A stretch of DNA of 64,000 bases, taken from positions 5,249,001 to 5,313,000 of the forward strand of contig CANJKZ010000723.1 of the NCBI GenBank assembly GCA_947471745.1, in the 5' to 3' direction. Shown one piece after another: positions 53,360 through 62,523 of the stretch (the stretch's first letter is position 1; each line of letters opens with the position of its first letter). Origin of the DNA: Closterium sp. Naga37s-1. Its lineage: Eukaryota; Streptophyta; Zygnematophyceae; Desmidiales; Closteriaceae. The translations under genes were made by a program, and so were the position numbers. The notes beneath the pieces were generated by a model. That model was not told the DNA's origin. It was given only the letters and a program-made list of their open reading frames with translations, and did no database searches.

Positions 53360-53563
53360 AAGCGCGCCTCGGGGCGCGCTTCGGTGGGCCCTAGAAACAG
53401 TCCCTAGGAGGGGACCTGCTCTGATTCCATGTGAAAAGGAGAACGCGAATGGATGAACTATGAATGAAGTGAGTACATATAGGAAACCCTAATTGGGTTG
53501 TACCCCCTATGGGATACCCCACTATAGCCTACACAACAGCATAAGCTATATAATGTTCTGACA
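53360..53563 (-). repeat. Element L 5' LTR, primer site, GGGCCCACC block and hairpin
   Basis: The LTR is 53430-53563. Primer site is the complement of 53418-53429. GGTGGGCCC lies at 53383-53391. A 9-bp perfect stem AAGCGCGCC/GGCGCGCTT with TCGG loop is at 53360-53381. The CTGCC duplication follows at 53564. Confidence 0.95.
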
Positions 53564-54273
53564 CTGCCTTCATTCGGCGACCAACCGCCATCCCAAAAAT
53601 GGGGGGCCCTAAAAGGTATGTCTCCGAGGGGTATGTTCGAAGTAACAATCTGACCTGAGTGGGGAAACATACCTTCGACGGGTCGCGTCGAAATGACAAG
53701 AGCCGAAGCAGCTTCGGAACTCCCCAAATTGCTTGGGCAGCGATGTTGGCAGCTTCAGAAATTGCAGGATTCGTTGAGGAGCCAGGTTGGCAGCTTAGAA
53801 TTTCATCTCAGCCTTGGGACCAATGGTGGAGGCTTGTAACAGAGCACTTGTGTCCTGTTGGCTCAAGGCCTCGAACATTGAGGGTAAAAAATTCTAATAT
53901 GAGTACACCTGTTGTAAGAACATTGAATGTGAAACATATATGTTTATAGCTATTGTTGCGATCTGAAGAATATATTAAGAGTCGAAAATGTATACATGTT
54001 AACAGCTAGTGTACACCCTGAAATTTCTGTTGGCATTGGCTCATAGTTATACACTGTATGAAAATAATTACTGTAAAATTAGCTCCGTTATATTCTATAA
54101 TAGTGCTCTAATGTTGGTACGGTATGGATGATTAGTGAATGTCACTGCGCCAACGTCTAAATGCCTTTATTAGCCCTATTTCTTCACACAGTTCCTTACT
54201 ACATCCGATTACCTAGCCTTAGAAAATGGTCTGACCTCATTAGCACAACTACGCAGCACGTGGCGCATGTTTG
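53564..54273. other. Low-copy-looking island between elements L and M
   Basis: No retroelement motif. The right half is AT-rich (53900-54260), unlike the elements. A plus-strand frame from about 53659 to 53949 includes IAWAAMLAASEIAGFVEEPG and WDQWWRLVTEHL before a TAG. It reads like protein, but I cannot assign a family and see no start context or splice evidence. This may be a remnant of host sequence. Confidence 0.35.
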
Positions 54274-54398
54274 TGTGAAGAAAGAGGAATGACTGAACTA
54301 GCAATGAGATGGGTACAAGTAGGGAAACCTAGCAGTGTTGTACCCCATATGGTCTACCCCACTACAGCCTACACAGACTATGTCATGTATGTTTGACA
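54274..54398 (-). repeat. Element M 3' LTR
   Basis: 125 bp, TGTGAAGAAAGAGG to GTTTGACA. Clan core CTACCCCACTACAGCCTA on the plus strand. Closest to the K and P LTRs. Confidence 0.9.
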
Positions 54399-54631
54399 CA
54401 CCCCCATAGGCAAAGTGGGGGAGAACAAGAGGTCACAAGACTGGTCAAGCAAAGCAAGGCAAGCTCAGGGTGGATCACAACGTCACCACACAATCTGAGC
54501 ACAAGCACAGGGCCACAAGGCCAATTCACATGCAGAGTTATATATCTAGGTGAACAAGCAAGGCAGTGACCAAAACCTAGCAAGGGTAAGCATGCAAGTG
54601 CAGGTATATATAGATCACAGTACAAGCAAAG

Positions 54632-57600
54632 TCAAGAAGTGAGCAAGTGAGGCCAAGTAGGCACAAGACCTAGCATCGTACAAAAGCGCTGATGATCACA
54701 AGGCTGAAGTACCTTGGTAAAGATATCAGCAGTGTTGTCCCGAGAGGCCACGTAAGCAAGACGCAGCTGACCACGCTGCTGTAGCTCACAAGCAAGGAAG
54801 TAGCGAAGAGCAATGTGCTTCGTTCTGTGCTCCAGTCTGTGCTCCCAACACAAGGCCAGCATGGCCTTGTTGTCTACGTACAGAACTGGAGGAGAACGAG
54901 GCGGCTCTCCCAGGTCAGTCAGCAGGTAGGTGAGCCAGCGTAACTCCTATGCAGCCATGGCCCCCGCGTAGATCTCAGCCCCACAGCTGGAGCCGAGAAC
55001 AGAAGACGAGCGGGTAGACTGCCACGAAACAGAGCCGGAACCAAGGCTGAAGGTGTAACCCTGTGACGACCGCTGCGTAGCCAAGTCGTCAACCCAAGAC
55101 GCGTCTGCGTGACCTGTGAGGACCACTGGACTCCGCCCTCCAAGCACGAGCCCCATGCCCGACGTACTGCACAAGTAGCGCAACACCCTCTTCGCTGCAG
55201 CCATGTGCTCTGGTCGGTGTCTCCCAGGAGCAACATAGCGTGCCAAGATGCTAAGAGGGTATGCAAGGTCAGGTCGAGTGCAGGTCATCAGGGACATGAG
55301 GCAGCCAACAAGCTCTGGGTACGGGCCACTCGGCTCTACGGACTCATCCGAAGGCAGAGCTGAGAGCGAGTGGCGAGTAGACAGAGGAGTGGCCTGAGGC
55401 GAGGAATACATGAAGTCGAAGCACTGAAGGACCTGCTGCACCATGTGTGACTGAGTCAGGGTAATGGTGCGCCGTGCTCTGTCCCGGGTGATCTTCAAGC
55501 CAAGGTAGCTGCGCAGTTCACCCAGGTCTGTGCACGTGTGTCTCTTCTGCAGCTCGGACTTCACGTGGGCGAGTCCAGCAATGTCAGCTGTGGCAAAGAC
55601 CAAGTCGTCGACGTACACGAGGATGTAGAACGGCGGCAAGGAGGTGTCGGTGCGTAGAAACAGCGACATGTCGGCAGTAGAAGGAGCAAAGCCAAGAGCC
55701 GCAAGTGTAGTCCTCAGTGTGTCGTGCCACTCACGGGGCGCCTGGCGGAGACCGTAGACTGGCCGCCGGAGGCTCCACTGGGTACCAGGAGGAAACGACC
55801 CAGTGAAGCCAGGTGGGCGGCGCAGCCAGATCTCCTCGTGCAGGCTGCCCTGTAGGAAAGCAGTGCTGAAGTCAAGAGAGTGAAGCTCGTAGTCGCGCTG
55901 AGCGGCTATGTGCAGCAGCACCCGAAGAGTGGTCATCTTCGGGGTGGGAGAGAAGGTCTGGAAGTAGTCAACTCCCTGCCGCTGATTGAAGCCTTGAGCC
56001 ACGTAACGCGCCTTGAAGACACGCGGAGAACCCGGCGGCCGCTTCACCCTAAAAATCCACATGCCACTGACGATGTTCGCCCCAGGTGGGGGAACCTCGT
56101 CGACGTAGGTGCCTATGGACTTCCAGGAAGCCATCTCTGCGTCCATGGCTGACTGCCACTGAGAGGAGTAGGGACCCTTTATCGCCTCTGCGTAAGAGCG
56201 CGGAGTCGGGATGTCTGGTGCATCCGGGTCTCCCTAAGGTGCAATCAGCATGGACACGAGATGAGGTAAAGCAGCAGCAAAACACTAGAACTCCTCCTGC
56301 CTGTCCTCAAGGACGTGCGTGCTAAGAACACACTCACCCATGACGGACGGAGGACAGACAGACTCAGACTCAGCAACAAGACTAGCGGCGTAGTCTAGAC
56401 GACAATGAGCAGCGAAGTCGACAAGCCCAGCAACTAAGGCAGACGCAGAAGTGGACTCAAAGGAAGGGTCAGTGACAACAGAAGCGAGGAGACGCGTGAC
56501 AGTAGGGCTGGCAGCACGAAGGGAGTCCGTCTCCGGGTCAGCAAGAGCAGGAAGAGAGGACTCTGGAGGAGACGGCAAAGGGACACGCAGTGGAGCAGTG
56601 GAAGGATGCAGTGCCATCTGGTGCGTGCCTGGAACCGCAGGAGGACGCTGACGCGGAACACGACGACCAGTGCGAGCAGCACGAACAGGCGACGCTGGAC
56701 GAGACGCAGGCTCACGACGCTCAGCAAGACCTCTAGTAGGCCTAGTGTAGGGAGAAGGAGCAGGCAGTGGGGAGGCGGGCTGTAACTGTGACTCGGACTG
56801 GACAGGCGGTGGACACCCTAAGGGAGGAGCAAGACCAGTAGAGGGCGGAAGACCAAGAACCCGCTCAAGGAGCGGAACGAAGTACAGCCGTGGCCGCGCA
56901 GCAACTCCTGAACCAGCAGGGACAGCACCAGCACCCCCAGAGTCAGCTCCAACAGCTCCAGCAGCTCCACCAGCTGCTCCAGTAGCGCCAACTCCTTTAC
57001 CCACATAAGCACTGGCTCCAGCAGCATCTCCAGCTCCAGCACCTCCAATAGCTCCAGCTCCAGCAGGACCACCGGAAGACGAAGCAGCTCCAGCTCTAGT
57101 ACCTCCAGCAGCACCTACTCCAGCAGCACCGCCAGCTCCAGCACCGCCAGCAGCTCCAGCTCCAGTAGCACCACCAGGCTCGGCAGCTCCAGTACCTCCA
57201 GTACGAGCACCTCCGGGACCCGTGGCTCCAGAACCCCCAGCAGCCCCAGCAGCAAAAGGACCTCCAGCCGCAGCAAAACCTCCAGCGCCGGAAGCACCAC
57301 CAGCTCCAGCAGCACGGCGCCAGCGCCTAGCAAACCACTCGCGCAGCTCCTGCGGAGAGAGTGGCTCCCGCCGGGACGACGCACCGGAAGGACCTCCAGG
57401 CCCAGCACCACCAGACTCCACACGAGTAGGCCCAGCACCCTCAAGCTCCGCACCCCCAGACTCAACAACCCCAGGCTCAGCACCCCCAAACTCAGCACCC
57501 CCAGACTCAGCACCCCCAGACTCAGCACCCCTAGGCTCCGTACGCTCAGGCTCAGCACCCCCAGACCCGGCACCCGCAGGCTCAGCACCCCTAGCAGCTC

Positions 57601-59180
57601 CAGAGTCAATAGCTACCTCGACAGGCTCGACTGCGTCTACCTGGGACACACCTGAGGGAGCAGGACCCTGGGGGGGGGAGGGGTCTACCGGGGGGGGACC
57701 TGGCGCGAGGAAGAGCGGCGGGGGGGGAAGGGGAGCAGTGCGGTAGGGGAAGAGACGGTAGTAGGGAACCGACTCGTCAAACGTGACGTCCTGAGAGGAC
57801 AGAACACGGCGCGAGGTGGGGTGGTAAAACTGCCAACCAGGCGCGTCAGGGGGGAAGCCAAGGAAGACGCAGCGAACAGCATGGGAGGAGAGCTTGTCCG
57901 CAGACAAGTCGCGGACGAAATCTCGAGATCCCCAGACACGGAACGCAGACGCATCGCCAACCTTCCCCGTCCACCGCAGAGCAGGGGAGGTCTCCGGCAT
58001 GGAGACCCGGGGCTGAAGGTATGCGCCGCGTACTGAACCGCGAACGGCCACAGAAAATGGGGAGCAGCCGCATGGATCATGGACGTACGAGTGACGTCCA
58101 TGACCATGCCAATGCGGCGCTCAGCAATCCCATTTTGCTGTGGAGAGGCCCGAAGCGTGAACGTCTGGCGGATGCCCTCCGCACGACAGAAGGCTCGCAG
58201 AAGGTCGGAGGAAAACGCTCCACCTCTGTCGGAGTGCAGACGCAGAATAGGAAAGTCCGAGCCGAAACTCTCTCTGAGCTGGAGACGAGCAGCGCGGATC
58301 CAATCGATCAACACCTCAGTGACCTCACCCTTGCGGCGCAAGGGAAAGACTGTGGTGTAACGCGAGTAGTCGTCAACCACTAGCAGGAAGTAACGCTCAT
58401 GACCCTGTCCACGGACGCGGGCGGGGCCCCACACGTCCATGTGGAGAGTCTGCAGCGGAGCCTCTGTCCGAGGAAACTCGGAGGAGAAAGGAGCGGCGCG
58501 CTCCCGTCCCTCGATGCAGGGAACGCAGGTAGGGGCAGGCCCCGCAGGAAGGGGAGGGAGGGACCAGGGGAGACCAGAGACAAGGACACGGGAGGCCATG
58601 CCTCGGAGACGAGGCAGGGAGGGGTGACCAAGACGGTGGTGCCAGAGGAGAGTGTGGTGGGACAGGAGGCGACACGAGCAGGGGGCAGACTCAGGACTAG
58701 ACCGAGACGCTGCAGCAGACACCTGACCCGACGTAGCAACCTGACCAGACGCAGTAAACGAAGGAGACTCAGTCGTCAGTGTGTACAGGCTCGACCCCGG
58801 CTGACGGGTAAACGTGGCCAAGTGTCGGCCCGTCCGAGCACATGTGCAGTGGGTCACTCGCTGACTCGCAGGAGTGAACTGGTCAACCCCTCCATCCTGC
58901 AGGTCAGCACCACTCACCAAGGTCGTAGAGAACGAGGGGAGGTAAAGACCTGACAGGGAGCCAGACGGGGCCGCCGGACACGGTAGGACAGTGGAGTAGT
59001 GAGCAAGGACAGGACCCCCAGAGGGGTCTGCCAGGGAGACTGCAACCGGCCGACTAAGCGGCGTGAGGGTGGTGCGGTCTCGAAAGAAGGAGCGGGAGGC
59101 ACTCGAGTCAAGGGTGAAGGTGTGCAAGACCGCAGCAGGCGCAGCACCAGAGAGAGCAGACTCACCAGCACCTGGAGCAG
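54632..59180 (-). pseudogene. Element M protease, integrase, linker, RT and RNase H
   Basis: The protease site reads LDSSASRSFF: the usual Gly of D-S-G is Ser, which should disable it. Integrase core is present (LHMDVWGP, LHSDRGGAF, QQNGIAERR), but a short deletion near 58020 removes the QLN/QIN-type segment and shifts the frame. The linker (57600-56900) has SPQELREWFARRW. TAG at 56285 (Gln of EEFQCF) and another TAG near 56235 (Glu of APEGDP). RT with YVDD near 55610 is open from 56146 to 54947. TAG at 54947 (Gln of AAQELRW) precedes the last RNase H part (54862-54632, TGA stop). Confidence 0.9.
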
Positions 59181-61871
59181 GAGACTGGGGGTGCTGCGCC
59201 TGGGGGTGAGGGGATTGCGGGAGCTGAGCCTGGGGGTGCTGAGACTGGGGGTGCTGAGCCTTGGGGTACTGCGACTGGGGGTGCTGAGCCTAGAGGAGCT
59301 GAGGCTGGGGGTTCTGAGACTGACCGTGCTGCGCCTGTTGGCGCTCCCTCTTCACAGCAGCTGCGTGAGTGGTACTCCCAGCGTTACAGCCTCCGGCGTG
59401 GGGCTACTGGAGCTGGGGGTTCTGCTGGAGTCGGGGCTGGTGGTCCTACAGGTGCAGTGTCGGGTCCGGAGCCTCCCTCCCCTCAGCGGCTACGTGAGTG
59501 GTACGCTCGGCGATGCAGCCTCCGGAGTGGAGCTTCTCGTGTTAGGCTGCCGCCCGCTGGAGGCCCTGCTGCTGCTGGAGGTCTTGGAGCTACTGGAGAT
59601 TCTACTGGTGCTGGTCCTGCTGGAGGTGCTGCTGGTGCTGCTAGAGGTACTGGAGCTGCTGGAGGTGCTGCTGGTGCTGGTCCCGCTGGAGGTGCTGCTG
59701 GTGCTGCTGGAGGTACTGGAGCTGCTGGAGGTGCTGCTGGTGCTGGTCCCGCTGGAGGTGCTGCTGGTACTACTGGAGGTACTGGAGCTGCTGGAGGTGC
59801 TGCTGGTTCTGGTCCCACTGGGGGTGCTGCTGGTGCTGCCGGAGATACTGGAGCTGCTGGGGGTGCTGGGGGCGTTGGCGCTACTTCTGGAGGTTCTGGT
59901 GCTGTCTCTACTAGTTCTGGGGGCACTTCACGGCCACAGCCGTACTTCGTTCCCCTCCTTGTCCTGCTCCCTCCTTAGAGTGTCCTCCGCCTGTCCAGTC
60001 GCAGTCACAGTTACCGCCTGCCTCGCCACTCCCTAGTCCTTCTCCCTACACTGGTCTGACAGGCGGTCTTACTGAGCGTCGTGAGCCTGAGTCTCGTCCT
60101 GCGTCGCCTGAGTCTCGGTCTGCGTCACCTGTTCGTGCTGCTCGCACTGGTCATCGTGTTCCGCGTCAGCGTCCTCCTGCTGTCCCAGGCACTCACCAGA
60201 TGGCGCTTCGTCCTTCTACTGCTCCACAGCGTGTCCCGCTGACTTTCCTCCTGCGTCCTCTCTTCTTGCCCTTGCTGACCCGGAGTCTGACTCTCTTCGT
60301 GCTGCTAGTCCTACTGTCACGCGTCTCCTGGCCACTGCTGTCACTGACCCTTCCTTTGAGTCAGCTGCTGCGTCTGCCTTAGTTGCTGAGCTTGTCGACT
60401 TTGCTGCTCACTGTCGTCTAGACTACGCCGCGAGTCTTGTTGCTGAGTCTGAGTCTGGGTCTGTCTGTCCTCCGTCCGTCGGGGGTGAGTGTTCTCTTGG
60501 CACGGACGTCCTTGAGGACAGGCAGGAGGAGTTTGAGTGCTTTGCCGCTGCTGTACCTCATCTCGTGGCCATGCTGCTTGCACCTGAGGGAGACCCGGAT
60601 GCTCCAGACATCCCGACCCCGCGCTCTTGCGCTGAGGCGATCGCAGGTGAGTACTCCTCTCAATGGCAGACAGCCATGGACGCAGAGATGGCATCCTGGA
60701 AGTCCACTGGCACTTACGTCGACGAGGTTCCCCCTCCTGGGGCGAACATCGTCAGTGGCATGTGGATTTTCATGGTGAAGCGGCCGCCAGGTTCTCCGCC
60801 TATCTTCAAGGCTCGTTACGTTGCTCGAGGCTTCGGTCAGCGAGAGGGAGTAAACTTCTTCCAGACCTTCTCCCCCACCCCGAAGATGACCACTCTTCGG
60901 GTGCTGCTGCACGTTGCCGCTCAGCGTGACTACGAGCTTCACTCTCTTGACTTCAGCACAGCTTTCTTGCAGGGCAGCCTGCACGAGGAGATCTGGCTGC
61001 GCCGCCCTCCTGGCTTCACTGGGTCGTTCCCTCCTGGTACCCAGTGGAGCCTCCGGCGGCCAGTCTACGGTCTCCGCCAGGCGCCACGTAAGTGGCACGA
61101 CACACTGAAGACTACACTTGCGGCTCTTGGGTTCGCGCCTTCTACTGCTGACCCGTCGCTGTTTCTACGCACCGACACCTCGCTGCCGCCGTTCTACATC
61201 CTCGTGTACGTCGACGACTTGGTCTTTGCCACTGCTGACACTGAGGCTCTTGTCCACGTGAAGTCGGAGCTGCAGAAGAGACACACCTGCACAAACCTGG
61301 GTGAACTGCGCAGCTACCTTGGCTTGCAGATCACCCGGGACAGAGCACGCCGCACCATCACACTGACTCAGTCACACATGGTGCAGCAGGTCCTTCAGCG
61401 CTTCGGCTTCACCTGGTCCTCGGCACAGGCCACTCCTCTGGCTACAGGTCACTCGCTCTCAGCTCCACCTTCGGACGAGTCCGTAGAGCCGAGTGGTCCT
61501 TACCCAGAGCTAGTTGGCTGCCTCATGTACCTGATGACTTGCACTCGTCCTGACCTCGCGTACCCTCTTGGTCTGCTGGCTCGCTACGTGGCTCCTGGTC
61601 GGCACCGACCTGAGCACATGGCTGCCGCTAAGAGGGTACTACGCTACTTGTGCAGCACATCAGGCATGGGGCTAGTGCTTGGAGGGAAGAGCCCAGTTGT
61701 CCTCACTGGGCACTCAGACGCTTCTTGGGTTGACGACCAGGCTACTAAGCGGTCGTCACAGGGTTACACCTTCAGCCTTGGCTCTGGTTCAGTTTCTTGG
61801 CGTTCTACTCGCTCGTCTTCAGTTCTCAGCTCCAGTTGTGAGGCTGAGATCTACGCCACAGCCATGGCTGC
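59181..61871 (+). mobile_element. Element N: Ty1/copia fragment, both ends lost
   Basis: Plus-strand clan fragment beginning inside the Gly/Ala linker and ending inside RNase H (after EIYATAMAA). Its left end meets element M in head-to-head orientation. Its right end is fused to a gypsy fragment. No LTR remains. Wording is closest to H. Confidence 0.87.
59181..61871 (+). pseudogene. Element N linker, reverse transcriptase and RNase H start
   Basis: The linker has SSQQLREWYSQRYSLRRG and PSPQRLREWYARRCSLRSG, then Gly/Ala repeats (59540-59920) with a GGAAGAGPAGGAAGA-type period, RPQPYFVPLL, frame changes near 59960 and 60240, and the ALVAELVDFAA and DVLEDRQEEFE segment. RT is open from about 60565: IVSGMWIF, SLDFSTAFLQGSLHEE, VYGLRQAPR, YVDDLVFATAD near 61207, RPDLAYPLGLLARYV. 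RNase H begins with GHSDASWVDD, and GSGSVSWRSTRSSS follows. The frame then runs on into foreign sequence. Confidence 0.87.
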
Positions 61872-62204
61872 ACTCAACGCTTTCGCTCCTGTCGGTGTAC
61901 AACTCGAAGGGCTGGTCTCTCCTTGGCAACACCAACACCGGTCCCGTCTTAACTGCTTTCAGTAGGTCTTTCAGGGCTCGGTCCTTAACTGCTCCCCACT
62001 TCCATTCGTTGCTCTCCCTCAGCAATTGGTTCAGTGCCGATGCTCTCCGCCTGATGTTGGGTACGAACTTCCGGTAGTAGTTTAAGAACCCCAGCACTGC
62101 CCGCAGCCTGCTCGTGTCAGTGGGTGCTGCCACTTTGTCTAAAACTGCCACCTTCGCCTCCTGAATTGAGAGCGTGCCTTTGGAAACCTCGAAGCCCATG
62201 TACC
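61872..62204 (-). pseudogene. Element O: Ty3/gypsy RT/RNase H fragment
   Basis: The minus-strand translation from 62199 reads MGFEVSKGTLSIQEAKVAVL, then RLRAVLGFLNYYRKFVPNIR and ALKDLLKAVKTGPVLVLPRRDQPFELYTD. These are the gypsy RT connection (LGFLNYYRKF) and start of RNase H, differing clearly from E. It is bounded on the left by the N junction and on the right by the LTR of P, inserted at GTACC. Confidence 0.85.
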
Positions 62205-62329
62205 TGTGAAGAATGAGGAATGAATTGACTAGGAATGTGTGAGGTACAAGTATGAAACCCTAGAATATCTCTACCCCCTATTGTCTACCCCACTACAGCC
62301 TACATAGGCTATATCATATATGTCTGACA
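62205..62329 (-). repeat. Element P 3' LTR
   Basis: 125 bp, TGTGAAGAATGAGG to TGTCTGACA. Same LTR subtype as K and M. Confidence 0.92.
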
Positions 62330-62523
62330 CACCCCCATAGGCAAACTGGGGGAGAACAAGGGGTCACATGACCAGTCAAGCAAAGCAAGCTCAGGGTGGA
62401 TCACAACGTCACCACACATTCCGAGCACCGGTTCAAGGCCACAAGGCCAGTTCACATGCACGATTATATATATAAAGGTAAACAAGTAAGAGCAGGTATA
62501 TGTAGATCACAGTACAAGCAAGG

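Larger units (their letters stand above)
46234..53563 (-). mobile_element. Element L: full-length Ty1/copia retrotransposon, very recent
   Basis: 7330 bp with two 134-bp LTRs (46234-46367 and 53430-53563) that I find identical base for base, and an exact target duplication CTGCC (46229-46233 and 53564-53568). It has a primer site TGGAATCAGAGC (complement of 53418-53429), a hairpin and GGGCCCACC block, a minisatellite leader, one long gag-pol frame, a 3' untranslated region and a polypurine tract GCCTATGGGGGTG. The only coding lesion seen is one TAG in RNase H. It is the best reference copy for the clan in this window. Confidence 0.96.
54274..59180 (-). mobile_element. Element M: Ty1/copia retrotransposon, 5'-truncated
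   Basis: Minus-strand clan member with 3' LTR 54274-54398 and polypurine tract TTGCCTATGGGGGTG. Coding sequence runs from RNase H (54632) up to the protease. It ends at 59180 just upstream of the protease active site, where plus-strand element N begins. Gag, leader, primer site and 5' LTR are missing. Confidence 0.9.
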
